In this document: positions 1-14,996 of the stretch, piece after piece | Layout: each line of letters starts with the position of its first letter | Position numbering within the stretch: position 1 is the first letter of the stretch | Assembly: GCA_946800325.1 (NCBI GenBank) | Contig: OX326958.1 | Span: forward strand, 65,080,366 to 65,144,365 | Source of the DNA: Luzula sylvatica | Lineage: Eukaryota > Streptophyta > Magnoliopsida > Poales > Juncaceae | Reading direction: 5' to 3' | Length of the DNA: 64,000 nucleotides | Made by a program: the position numbers and the translations under genes | Notes under the pieces: model-generated | What the model was told of the DNA's origin: nothing | What the model saw: only the letters and a program-made list of their open reading frames with translations | Database searches by the model: none

Positions 1-150
1 TTTAGGAGCATGAACCTTGTCAGAGACATTACAGGCAATTATGTCAAGATTTTAGAGAGATATAGAAAAATTGTGTTGGATGAGGGTTATTCCAAGAAGG
101 TCGCTCAAGATAGCTTTAGACTAGAGAGCTTGAATGTGTATGTGTATTAA
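1..150 (+). pseudogene. Broken copy of exon 2 of the gene at 29,441-30,691
   Basis: The first ~120 bases align with positions 29,836-29,950, including the intron-acceptor tail (tttag) before the exon. The translated copy keeps EHEP at its start and DEGYSKK-AQD near its end, but an in-frame TAG and a frameshift separate the two parts. Similarity fades after about 120. Because intron sequence is retained, this is a genomic duplicate and not a processed copy. The rest, if any, lies left of the window. Confidence 0.7.
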
Positions 151-560
151 ACTGTAGAACTATGTATTGAATGTGAGTATATTGAAATATGAGATTGTAT
201 TGAACTTGTCAAAAATGAAATGGATGTGTATTGTATCGATATGTATTGTAATATGCGATTGTATAGAATGTGTCAAAAATGAAATGGATGTGTATTGAAC
301 ATGCATGTGTATAGAAATGTAAATATATATTGAATTGAATGTGTATTGTGTATTTAAATGTAAATATGTATTTAACATGATTGCGTATTAAAATATGATA
401 CTGTATCGAATGTGTATTGATGCAAAACGCGTAGTAAAAGAATGTAAATTGTATCGAATGTAGATATGCATTGAATATGAATGTTTAATTAAATGTGAGC
501 ATGTGTTGATTCGATATTTGATTCGATAATACACATCATAAAATCGTACAACACACCACC
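140..560. repeat. Degenerate AT-rich minisatellite
   Basis: Repeated short phrases such as aatgtgtattga and gtcaaaaatgaaatgga recur; the latter appears at about 208 and 272, giving a 64-bp period. Open frames here are low-complexity Ile/His/Tyr-rich and are not credible genes. Confidence 0.5.
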
Positions 561-1600
561 TCATTGATACACGCAAACCTTATACATAATTAGTATTACA
601 ATAACTTAGCCATCATATAATCCTAACTTGTCCTATCTTGGAGCTTCAGTTCGAATTCTTTTAATTTACAATAGAAAATTAGAAACATTATATTTGGAGG
701 TTGAGGCAATTGTATGGCTTCGCCTCTTCGAATTTCCACATGCTAGAACCCATTTCTACACATAAAAAAACATAAGATTAGTTATAACTCATCTTCTACA
801 AAAAAAAACTATAAGCTCAGAACACTGAAATCCAAAAGGATTAAATTTTCGAAGCTTGGTATAAATCAGGATCCTTCCCAAAACTTTAACAAAAATATTT
901 TGAAGTTACGATGACATTCATATCCAATCAATTAGTTTCCAAAGTAATGCTGACATTCATTTCCAATCAATTAGTTTCCAAAGTAATGCTGACATTCATA
1001 TCCCACTAATTGAGTTCAGTGCAATTTTGTAGAGGTACGAGGCATTTAGACAAACACATGATGTGCACCAGCCCTGCAGTGAAATAATAACACAATTAGC
1101 CCTGACAACTCAACATGAACTAGATGTAGATGCAAATTACACCCAATGCAATATTATTAGAACTTTGAAAGGTATTATTCACAATCTATTAGACTCAATT
1201 AACACAATTAGACTCAACTAAGTTTACAAATAAGATAGTCTTCAGTCGGAAATCTTATGAAGATAGGCATCGATACCTTATGAATCAATCCACGAGTAAG
1301 AACTAGAGGTAACGTAGATAGTAGTGAGTGGATTTGCGAACCAGATGAGAGGAGAGAGAAGATATTTTCATCTTTTAGCCCTATCGTATGACATGGTAGT
1401 AGGAGAGAGTTGCCTTTGAAGAGAAGAAAACGAGGATAAAGTCTAACATGTATTCTTTTAACGGAGGATCTAATATTCACGGAGAAGAGTTGTTCAATTG
1501 ACGGAGCGTGATTTCCTTGAATATGCACGGATCTTAGAGCACATCCAACGATTAAGACTTCACAAGCAAAATGCACATGCAACTTGTACAAGCCATATAG

Positions 1601-1602
<2 letters not shown>
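561..1602. other. Non-coding stretch, no recognisable gene
   Basis: The only feature seen is a 39-bp unit (starting gacattcat) repeated about 2.5 times at roughly 912-1,005. A 125-codon minus-strand frame at 1,214-1,591 shows no recognisable motif and is not called. Confidence 0.4.

Positions 1603-1672
<70 letters not shown>
1603..1672. repeat. (CT)n(TA)n microsatellite
   Basis: About 35 bp of CT repeats run straight into about 35 bp of TA repeats. The tract directly abuts the CTAG terminus of the proposed Helitron. Confidence 0.95.
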
Positions 1673-1673
<1 letters not shown>

Positions 1674-1702
1674 TAGCTTTTACCCGCGCGCATTCGCGCG
1701 GG
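1673..1702 (-). other. Helitron 3' terminus: hairpin plus CTAG
   Basis: On the minus strand CCCGCGCG, loop AATG, CGCGCGGG is followed by TAAAAG and then CTAG. The stem is a perfect 8-bp GC helix in otherwise AT-rich DNA, and its spacing to CTAG fits Helitron 3' ends. Confidence 0.65.
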
Positions 1703-2236
1703 AGTTCCCCGAGGATTCTCGAGTTTGAGACTAATTTTTTTTATATTAATTTTAATTATTTTTTTTGTTTATTTGGGTATTTTATTTCTTATTTTTAATG
1801 TTGCAAATCAGTATAATTTCTTGAATATAAATAAAAATATCATATATGCTGGTTGCGCAGATAACATCAACAAATTATGAATATATATCGAATGTAACGT
1901 ATAGAAATAAAATAAACAAATTATAAGTATTTCATAACAAAGAAACAAACAACAATATATGAATTTTAATAATAAAAGAAACAAAAAAAATTACAACAAT
2001 ATAAAGTTATAATTAATTAAATAATTAAAATTTACACAATTAACTATATCCAAACTTTTCATTTAATAATAAAATATGCAAGTATTATATGTTTTGCCTC
2101 AGTAAATCATGATATGTATAAATTTTACAATAAGTACTATTTGAATCATTCAAGAGCCGGTTTTCTTGAACAATTCAAGTAGTCATTGTTGCAAAATGTG
2201 TTTATTTATTATACATCATCGGCAAAATCGAGACGG

Positions 2237-2336
2237 CAATGATGATGATGATGATGATGGTATGATGATGATGATGATGATGATATGATATGATATGATG
2301 GTGGTGATGATGATGATGATGATGATGATGATGGTG
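2237..2336. repeat. (GAT)n-type microsatellite
   Basis: Long runs of gatgat, interrupted by tgatatga, encode an artefactual poly-His frame on the minus strand. Confidence 0.9.
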
Positions 2337-3375
2337 ATCATTTTTGTATTTGTAGTTACTTAGTATTTGTATTTGTGCTTTTGCTTTTGTTTTGCATTTG
2401 GTATTTGTTTTGTAGTATTCATGAGTCGTAATTCGCAAACATATTCTTATTCAAATATGTATCATATTTGCAATTTACAATTATATTTGTATATTATATT
2501 TGTATTTCAAATTCATCTCGGTATTTTGCATTTGTAGATGTATTCGTGTTTCATAATTTGTATTCAAGAATTCTTGTTGTTCCTGCTATTGTGTTGTTTT
2601 ATTTTCTTAATTTGCCCGGAGTTGTCAAATATGTATGGTTATTTCGTCATCAATTACGTACATGATTAAATTCAGAGTGGCTAAATTTGTATAGTTATTT
2701 CGCGACGAAATATCTAAATGAACATTATGACTCGAGGGTAAACTTATATGCATTTTAATTTTCATGAACAACGAATGATTTGATAACTTTCAATAAAAAC
2801 AAACAGAGCCATGCACTATAACGTATAGGTTCGTTTATTCTAGAAAATTTTCTATACTTGTATTCATGTTTTGCACATCGTATTTCCATTATGCAATGAC
2901 TTATTTTTTACTTAATCTGCGAATCATTATTACACGTACTCGTGATTGAATCTTGTATTCGTGTTTTTATTCTTATCCTAGTTTTTTATTCATATTCTTC
3001 TATTGTTTTTAGTTCATTGGCTCGCATTGGTATTTGTTTTTTTTTTGTTTTTATATTAGTATTTGGTGTTTCGTTTTTCGTAATTTGTATTTCGTATTTG
3101 CAATTTGTTTGTCTTAATAGTCTTCTTTGTTGTTTCTCATGTTCATTCAGAAATTATCAACAAAATAATTATTTCAAAGTTTTGAAAAATTTATGCCTTA
3201 CAATTCATGTTGAATTACATGTCTCTAAAGTACATATTGATTATGTTTTGCAAATTTCACGTGAGGATCTTCGATATTTCAAACTTAACGTATTTGTCAA
3301 TATGTTTGTCTTAGAGGTTGGTCTTTAAGCACACACAGAAAACAAAAAATACTTATGTCAACCTGAAAGTTAATA

Positions 3376-4330
3376 ATTGTTTTTTGGCAAGAAAGAAAAC
3401 AATAATGTTTTTGCATTTTATTGGGTTCATGTATTTTTTTTTCGTGCATTGAATCATTTGACTCCAGGTGTTTTTTTAATTTCTGAAAATTCAATGAATA
3501 TCTAATAAACAATTCATTAAATATTACAAAAGATCAAGAGAAATAACTTTTTTTTTGTATGTTTTTTCGTGTATTGAATTACTCTGTTTTTTCACCTCTT
3601 AATTTCTTTTTCTTTTCCGGCGTTGACTATTCAATACAAATTTTCAAAGAATCTTGTCACTGAACCATTAATGATAGAATTACATTTTTGTTATTTTGCT
3701 TGTTTCTGTCCATGATTTGTCTCGAGTTATTTGTATAAAATTTGCTATTTGGCTTGAAGTTGATCATTGTTCTTTGGCAAGAAAGGAAACAATACTGTTT
3801 TTGCATTTTTTTGGGTTCATGTATGTTTTTTTTTCGTGCATTGAATCATTTGAGTCGAGTTTTTTTTTTTTTTTTTAAATTCAATGAATATCTAATAAAC
3901 AATTCATTAAATATTACAAAAGATCTAGAGAAATAACTTTTTTTTGTATGTTTTTTCGTGTATTGAATTATTTTGTTTTTTCACCTCTTAATTTCTTTTT
4001 CTTTTCTTCAACGCAGCATTGACTATTCAATACGAATTTTCAAAGAATCTCGTCATTGAACCATTAATGATAGAATTGCATTTTTGTTATTTCGCTTGTA
4101 TCTGTCCATGATTTTTCTCGAGTTATTTGTATAAAATTTGTTATTTGGCTTGAATCATTTTGTTTTTTCACCTCTTAATTTCTTTTTCTTTTCTTCAACG
4201 GAGCGTTGATTATTCAATACGAATTTTCAAAGAATCACGTCACTGAACCATTAATGATAGAATTGCATTTTTTCGTGCACTTTTCTTCAACGGAGCATTG
4301 ATTATTCGTAATATTTCGTTTGTGACTTAT
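3376..4330. repeat. ~390-bp tandem repeat, about 2.5 copies
   Basis: A block starting near ggcaagaaa (3,386) recurs at 3,776. It contains cgtgcattgaatcattt and a T-rich tail ending in cacctcttaatttc. A partial third copy follows from about 4,156. Homopolymer T tracts differ in length between copies. Confidence 0.7.
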
Positions 4331-4794
4331 TATGGTGATCATATTCATATTCATTGTAATATTAATTTTTTTGTTTTGTAATTTTTTACTCATTTTAGTC
4401 ATCGATTTTTATTTTTATTTTTGTATTTGGCTCTTTTGTTTCATGATTACATGGCAACACAACAATTAAATAAGAACGATTGTTACATGTCTTGATTATT
4501 ACAAAATTGATATCAGTACGAAAAAAATTCAATCAATTTGTTCTTTTACTATGAAACTGGAGATAACAGCTTGTATCGTCATGAGAGAATAAATAAATCT
4601 TTGCACAATTGTTTATTTCTTATACATGAGAAGCAATGGAGTAACATGGGTTTGAGTCATCTGGATTGTTTTTCATGCGGATTGGTTTTTCGTGCGAATT
4701 GTTTTTCATGTGACTATTTTTTCATGCGAATTATTTTTTTCCGCTCAAGTTTCTTTTTGCAAGTATATACATTCATTATTACAATTATCACGAC

Positions 4795-4910
4795 AATAAT
4801 GATTGATGATATGATGATGATAATATGATTATGATATGATGATATGATGATGTTATGATTATGATATGATGCTATGATGATAATGTGATGATTATGATAT
4901 GATGATGCAT
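4795..4910. repeat. ATGATAT-type microsatellite
   Basis: Imperfect repeats of atgatgatatgat and gattatgatatg. Confidence 0.85.
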
Positions 4911-5084
4911 AAATAAAAAATTAAATAAAAAAACAATTAACCTTGTAGAAATAACCGAAACAAATAAATTAAAAAATGACAAATATATTCATAAATGAAT
5001 TCAATAATAACTAAATTAAGGTTAATTGAGATGAGAGAAAACCTTTAGTAACATCGAATCGAATCTCCTTGGAAATCTAACAAT

Positions 5085-5745
5085 ACCAAATATAAGTGAG
5101 TAATTATAAGATACTAAAATAAATTACAATGAAAAAAGAAATTACCAAAATACCCCTTGTTTAAAGCTGGAGAAATCCGTGGTGCGAAACGTAACACATC
5201 CATTGATTTTGTCAGAATATAATCCCCAAAAATCTGAAATAAATTACAATGAAAAAAGAAATTACCAAATATAAGTGAGTAAATTATAAAATACTAAAAT
5301 AAATTACAATGAAAAAAGAAATTACCAAAATACTCCTCGACTAAAGCTGGAGAAATCCATGCTGCGAAACGTAACACATCCATCGATTTTGTCAGAATAT
5401 AATCCCCAAAAACCTGAAATAAATTACAATGAAAAAAGAAATTACCAAATATAAGTGAGTAATTATAAAATACTAAAATAAATTACAATAAAAAAAGAAA
5501 TTACCAAAATACCCCTCGACTAAAGCTGGAGAAATCCGTGCTGCGAAACATAACACATGCATCGATTTTGTCAGAATATAATCCCCAAAAAGCTGAAATA
5601 AATTACAATGAAAAAAGAAATTACCAAATATAAGTGAGTAATTATAAAATACTAAAATAAATTACAATGAAAAAAGAAATTACCAAAATACCCCTCGACT
5701 AAAGCTGGAGAAATTCGTGCTGGGAAACGTAACACATCCATCGAT
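5085..5745. repeat. ~179-bp tandem repeat array, about four copies
   Basis: The phrase taaagctggagaaat occurs at about 5,162, 5,342, 5,521 and 5,700, a spacing of 180, 179 and 179 bp. Each unit also carries aataaattacaatgaaaaaag twice and a conserved cgattttgtcagaatata. The copies are similar, with scattered substitutions. Confidence 0.85.
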
Positions 5746-8400
5746 TCGGCATGATAAGCATGGATCTAGGCGCCCGTAGCACTACTGTCCAGACATGCAC
5801 TTTCCACTGAAAATCCCAGCACCCGTACCGGTACCGGCAAGAAGTTTGAACGAAACTCGTAGCTACGATATATCTTCTGCAATTTGGCGTCACCTAAAAA
5901 AAATAGTCGAATTAAAAAAAAAAGAATCATTAATAATTTAATAGATTTCAAATAGAAACTATACTTGCATTTCGAGAGGTAAAGAGCCGCAAACAGAGAG
6001 AAGCAGTGCATTTAAAAAACTATATTGGATTTTTTTAGGGGTACATATGATATTTCCTATATTTTAGGGGTATTCATGATAAAATTCTGTTTGTAGGGGT
6101 GGACATGATATTCTACCTTATGTTTACTTGAGGGGTGGACATGATATTCTGTTTCTAAGCGTAAAATTCAATTGAGTTCAAAATTTAGAGTTTAGGTTTT
6201 TAGTATTTAGAGTTTAGAGTTTAGCAAACACACTTCTTTAAAAACTATATATTCTATAACTTCCTATATAGTTTGAATCAAGCCACAAAACCCAAATTGT
6301 TTGTTACCCGTAATGCAAACGCACTTCTTTAAAGTGCTCGAATCCCTTTATTATCATTTTCAACCAGCATATTTTGCGAGCCATAATTGTCAGGCGATAA
6401 ATACGCATCAAATCCTGAGTCCTAAATTTCATAAAAAATAAAAGATAACAAAACTGCAAACATTGACATTATATCAAGAATAACAACTTGAAAACTAAAT
6501 TTGAGGATAAAATCACCTCTTTCGTCGCCACTGTCGTGTAAGGTTAGGGTTACGATTTTTGCGTCACGCGGCTGAGCTTTTCATTTCCAACACCCGGAGA
6601 GCGAAGCTGGACATTGCCTGGACATTGGGTCAGCAGTAATCAGAAATAATCTGTTATGAGCAGAAAAAACATGTTATAATCAGCAATAATCTGAAAAACA
6701 TGTCGAAATCATCAGTAATCTCGAAATCAGAGCCCTAACTCGACATTGTGTCACAATTGAAACCCTAATTGGAAGAGAACAGGAAATACCTGCTGCAACC
6801 GAGTCGAAATCAGGAGAAAATCGCGAAAATGGACATGTAGTCGTCATCCTTCTCCACTCGCTCTCTCTATGTCCTGCGGACGCCTTGTTCGTCGAAGGGA
6901 TGGTGGACGTCGAATCACACAGCCGACACCTGCATATAGCAGGAAAATGAAAACCAACATGGAGAAACATATCGAAAAAAATATCGAGAACCTAGACCAA
7001 ACCGCCAAACTGAATTAGGGTTACACTGATTTCTTTGGCTCTTCATGCGTGCTGAATCGTCGTTTTTCTCCATCAACACCATTGTTGATCTTTCTGTCTT
7101 CGTCTTTTCTATTCTCCAGATCTCTGTCTCTCTCGCTCGGAATCTTTCTATTTTTTGGCGTTGTCCAGGGATTGTCTCCCTTGCCGGAGGCTTTACCGCG
7201 ACCCGGCGAGAGCAGAGAGAGCCCAACCCGTCGCCTTCCCCTTCTACATAATTAAGAATATCCAAAAAAATCCCAAAATGAGAAAAATACCATTGCAATC
7301 AATTTGATACGTACATGTTCGAACGCATTGAACACTCTTTGTCTCGACGCACCACATTGTCTTGATCCAACTAAAAATTGCACGGAACCCATTTTAAAAC
7401 CTGCTACGAACACAATAAGTAGAAAAATATTAAAAATAATTATAAAAAAAAAAGTAAAGGTTATTTAAGAAAATTTTACTTTTGCAAACTCAATTGGAAG
7501 AGAGACACCTTCAATCGAGCACCTCCCTTGTCGCCGCAAAGGTATCCTGAAAGCAAATTTGCTTCAGCACAGAAAATGAAATGCAACAGCTGCAAATTCT
7601 TGGACGAAATCTCTTTCCCAATTTCTCTACTCAATCTGCTGAAATCTAGATGAAAAAAACATGTAAAAATACTGAAATTCTTAAAATATACTCTGAAATT
7701 TTGAAATCCCCAAAAATATTGCTATTTGACCAAATCGACCCTCATATTTGTTGAAATTCACGAAGAACCCAAATCAAAAGTACCACATAATACCATGAGC
7801 TTCAATTTGAAAATTCAGTACAAAACAAACCGATACCAATAAAAAAATCAGCAAAGAATAAAAAATCTGGAAAATAGAACGAAAAATATGGAATATGGAT
7901 CGTACCTCTTTGTGCTAGTTGTCTTTAGCTCGGAGCATTTCGATTGAAGAAAAAAGGAAAAGAAGTCGTGAAAACCCTAAATACCAATTTCAATCGAATC
8001 GGCACTAAAGCATTACGAATTCGAAAAGCAGTACTCACCATTTCAAGAGAGGAGAGAACGCCGTCTCACCGTCTGAAAAAATGGGCTGCCGTATCTCTCT
8101 CGCATGGCTGGCGGTTAGGGTTAGGGTTTGACGATTGAAGATGTTGTGCTGCTCCGTCTCGCGCCATGTTCTGTTCCGCCTCGCGCCGTGTCCTTCTCCA
8201 ACTCGCTCGGCGGTCTGCTCCGCCTTGCGCCATCGCGCGCTTCATGGTTTTCTTTTTACTGTTCTCTGTCGGTCGCAGATTTTTTTTTTGTGAACATGAA
8301 AAGAATGAAGAATGAGGAATGGAGGCCTGGGGAGTTGGGAGGGGTATTATATTCATGAAAGGGCTACGCGAAAAAAATGGTAAAAGTAATATGCCACGTG
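5746..8400. other. Interior of the putative Helitron, no credible gene
   Basis: The region holds AT-rich DNA and two less AT-rich patches (about 6,530-7,260 and 8,040-8,300) with CT/GA-rich, 5'-leader-like composition and ttagggttaggg at about 8,113. Short frames on both strands overlap and match nothing I recognise. Captured gene fragments are possible, since Helitrons often carry them, but none can be named. At 6,040-6,150 the phrase ggggtggacatgatattct is repeated. Confidence 0.4.
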
Positions 8401-8810
8401 TCACCATTATACAACACGTATAAAATTATATATAAGTATATAATATATAATATATATATATATTGGTAAAACAAATAATATCCACAATAGTATATATATA
8501 ATTATAAATGCTAAAAAGAATCTACAAAAAGAATCCAAGTACCAAAATATATTGTTGAAGTTAGAAATATATATTCTTGTATTTAGAAAAATATACTGTT
8601 GAAAATATATTAGTTTATTCCTAATTTTAGTCATGTTAATATGTTGGATTAAACAGTATATTTTGTTATTTTGAATAGTATATTTTGTCTGCGTGAATTA
8701 TTTTTGGATTCTTCTTAACAAACATGTATATATAATTGGTAAAATAAATAATATCCAAAACCTTAATAAGTTTGGAATTCCTATAAATCTGAAAAATAAG
8801 ATAATAGAGA

Positions 8811-9137
8811 TCAAATCGAAAATTTTACAAGATTAAAATGAATGAAAATGCAAAAAAAAAAAAAATATCAGAAATTTATTTAAGTAAACATGATTTGACA
8901 TATGTGAAATGAATAAAATAATACAATAAGTTAAATTTATCATATAATTAATATGATTTATCATTTAATATGATTTAACATTTAATTAATTTTTTTTATC
9001 ACATAAAAAAAACTGTATTTCATGTGTGTAATATCTCATATTTGTTATCGTATAGTATGATAACATTTTATATATGAAAAATATTGGACAAACCTAGCTC
9101 TCCCCCAAGAAAATTGATGATGTGGATATGATTTAAC
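8811..9137. other. AT-rich spacer
   Basis: No gene and no terminal repeats were seen. It separates the putative Helitron end from the old Copia end. Confidence 0.4.
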
Positions 9138-12100
9138 TGTTGGGAATTCTCCCGTCCCCGGACCCGCACAGCGGATTCTTATGAATCCATCATATGCATA
9201 TCCTATCCCCGATTCTTATGAATCGACAAAACTGTAAGGTTGTGTCAAGAACACATCATTTCATAAAATTTATGTCAAGAAATTCAGTTTTGACATCCAT
9301 TTTGTCACATCACATAGTCATAATATGCGACCATGGGAAGCAGAATTTCGAGAATGTGAAAGCATGACAACATGCGAAAACGTTTCTTCATAGCCTCGCT
9401 TTAGATATATGCGTATTCCTATCCGTGTCGATTCTCATCTTGAAAACCCATTGACATTTCATGGGGCTAACCCGGAAAGTAATGAAATCAAGTTTTAAAC
9501 TTGATAATTTACACGGATCGAATCTCAGATTTGACACCATGTCATGTGGAATCGTTAATTTTCATAGCATCCTTGTAGGATATCGAATCATCATATGATT
9601 TCGATCTATCATCATTAGCCACGATAAATCCGTATTTACCGGCTTATGATATATCCTACTTGATCTACGAAAAATTACTTTGTGTGTTCGACTTGCGTTC
9701 ATCAACTCTTGATGAAGTCATGTCAACTTTCATCGGTACAATGTTCATTTTCAGATCTCGAACTCTTTCGAGATTTATTCTACTCCCACTAGCCCATGTA
9801 GAGATAAATGACATCAAGTTCCAAACTTGTGCGCAGTCCTCCTCCAAGAAGGCATCTCTTCGAGCCACGAAAATCTCATTTTCGTCGGGACGTTAGAACT
9901 AATACCCTTTAGTTTCCGTAAGGATATATGATAAACGAACAATTTTTAGATTTGGGATTGAATTTAACCGAAACAAATTTCGAAATATACTAACACCCTT
10001 AAATCTGTACAAATGACAACTTCGGAACCATTCCGATCCATATCTCATACGGCGTCTTTTGTACCGATTAGAGGGTTTATGGTCCATATCTTATATGCAA
10101 CCATTCATTAGTGCCGCTGTCTCAAGGACGTATCCCCAAAATATTTTTGGGAGATCCGTTTGACTTATCATTTATCGAACCATGTCCAACATGCGTTCAT
10201 TTCCTCTTTTCGGACACATCTCAATGTTCTGAATAAAGGTAATCGTGAAACGATTCCACAATCATAAATGATCATCAATACTCATAACTCAAATACTCGC
10301 CTTCTCGATCCTATCGAAAGGTTTAGCTCAAATACTCGCCTTCTCGATCCTATCGAAAAGTTTTGATTTTCTTGCTTAGTCGATTTTGTATTTCGTTTTT
10401 GAAACTCTTTGTACCTTTCAAAAGTCACTGTTTCGGCACGCATGAAACATATATTACCGTATCTACTTTAACTGTCCGTAAACATAACAAAATACCGTTA
10501 GCCTCCTCTTGCCTCAGAACTTATCGGAACATTCACATCTAAATATAATTTCCAATAATTCGTTGGATCTTTCTCCAACCTTTGGAGAATGACACCCTTT
10601 GTCATCTTGCCTAATAAATAAGTATCGCATTAATCAATCGAATCTATTTGAATGATTCTAGCAATCCATCATATGGAATCTAGATACGGATATCTCGTTT
10701 ATATGGCCAAGACGGCAACGCCAAAAGAAGCAATCAACTTCTAGGTTTAATCCTCCTCGGATTTAACCGTTCTTTGAGTCATTAGTTTGGACAACTCCTT
10801 GTCCGAACTTTCTGTTTGGAAAAGATTTTCCCAAAATACCCTTAGACATTTATTTCTTTCGATTCCGCCCTTGAATTACAAGGACATCCACGCATATATA
10901 TGCATTGGATTCCTCGGATGCTCCGAACATCTCCAATTAAAATTTAAATCGCATCTCATGCAATTCCGGGATCGACTTATCTATCGAATGCATATGATAT
11001 TTGGTCACGAAGATCAAGTCTCGTACCATCAACCCACGAGTGTTAATCAAAGACTCATAAGTCGTCTCAAAATTAACCTACTCTTTGAGCCACATTGAAG
11101 CATTCAACGCGCTCTGGCTCTTGAAACTATTTCATGAGCGTTGTGTTTTACTTTCGTATGCATCGGAATTCTCAAAACATTTTTGAAAATATGCGTCTAT
11201 ATATGCCACCACAAGCACGTAATATCGTTCGATTCCTTCTTAAGTTTATCGAACCCGGCTTTCTCTAAAGCCAAAGTCTCGAGCCCCGAATCTACCATTT
11301 CCGTGTCCAACACGTTCCTTTAAGTCTAAGAACTATTCTTTAACTATCAAGGTTAATTATGGTAATTCCTGCCCAACATCCATCTATCATATCGATCTCA
11401 TCGATATATTTGGTGTTGCTAGAAAACATAATTCTAAACGGATGATGAAGATTAAGCTCCTAACCGTGCGTACTTAATCTATATGTTTACATGATGATTA
11501 TATGAAAGTGTCATTTTATCGAATCGGTAACCCTCATACCGATACGGGACTCCAAGTCTAACACCCTAGACCCATATATCACGATCCTCCCACATGTTGC
11601 TTTGGCAGACGGGTGGGATCTCACTATTTAGGTACGATTATATCCAATCGCATCCAATGCGACTCTTGCACCTTTATTGGATTTCGGTGATGGACCGTAT
11701 CATATACAATCCCAGTTCCGTGTGTGCATCCAATCTATGCCCCGAACTCCAATCGTATTGGCCTTGACGGTTAAGTCACAACCATACTGAACATATCGTT
11801 CAAATAAACTACTAATAAGTCGGCTTTGGCCTTAACCCTTATTAGTCTTTATTTAATACTTGACACCCCGTCGATAACTACGACAACCCATGTCGGCTTT
11901 GGCCTTAACCCATGTGAGACGTAGTACCGAACATAGTGGTTGTGAATATGGAAGGCATTTCCATGACTTAAATATTATGAGGGATCATGCCAATCTATGT
12001 TTGTATACGTGACATAATCGTATTATATCACCATCACAAGATTTGGTTGACCATTAACCTTTAATAATCATTTCATATGCAAGTATGAGTGATGCCGATT

Positions 12101-12562
12101 CTATCGATATAAAGAACTTAAATTTTCGAGTTTCGTAGCCAAAGTTATCGTAAAAACAAAAAACAGCATTCTGCCAACCAGGGGGCAGTCCGTTCGAACG
12201 GACCTATCCCTGTCTTTCAAGGTCCCCGGTCACATCCCCGCGCCCACGGTTCGTTCGGAACGAACTGGCCAGTCAGTTCGAACGAACTGGCCCCTGGGAA
12301 CGATGAAAACCCTGTTTTCATGCAGTTTTTCGTCGTTTTTCCGTTTTCGCTCGTTTCAGAAATGATAAATCATGAAATATTTTCACGATCATTCCTAGAT
12401 ACTCTCAATCATCACATGATTGATCTCTAGTGAATTCCACTAGTGATTTTAACGAAAAATTAAACTTTTAAATATCCAGCATCATGCAAGCGGGTACGAA
12501 CTTTGATAACCCGTGCGTATATCGAATATACGACTATGATTCGACCCTCGAATCTCAGCGCT

Positions 12563-12575
12563 TGCTCTGATACCA
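12563..12575 (-). other. Primer-binding site of the old Copia element
   Basis: On the minus strand TGGTATCAGAGCA lies one base after the LTR end. It matches the complement of the initiator tRNA-Met 3' end, the usual plant Copia primer. Confidence 0.7.
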
Positions 12576-12576
12576 C

Positions 12577-14940
<2,364 letters not shown>

Positions 14941-14996
14941 TTTGTTGGGGAGAGTTCCAGTGACATATATCACTACTCTTTATATATTTATTTATA

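Larger units (their letters stand above)
1673..8810 (-). mobile_element. Putative non-autonomous Helitron, 7.1 kb
   Basis: Read on the minus strand, the element would begin TCTCTATTATC at 8,810 and end in CTAG at 1,673, preceded by a perfect 8-bp GC hairpin. The flanking bases fit insertion between A and T: the plus strand has A at 1,672 and T at 8,811. These are the diagnostic termini of plant Helitrons (5' TC, subterminal 3' hairpin, CTRR end). No Rep-helicase frame was recognised, so it would be non-autonomous. The interior is tandem repeats and microsatellites plus a GC-richer, gene-like patch without a recognisable product. The 3' end is well supported. The pairing with this particular 5' end is inference, since short TC ends can occur by chance. 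Confidence 0.5.

Noticed and set aside
1214..1591. 125-codon minus-strand open frame
   Set aside because: No recognisable motif, no splice partners, and unremarkable surroundings; probably a chance frame.
2202..2438. Open frame with a poly-histidine run
   Set aside because: A direct translation of a GAT microsatellite.
6680..7298. Several overlapping frames on both strands in a CT-rich patch
   Set aside because: All are short and mutually overlapping, and no family is recognised; at most a captured gene fragment.
8113..8129. ttagggttaggg as an interstitial telomere
   Set aside because: Only about two units; such telo-boxes are common in plant leader regions.
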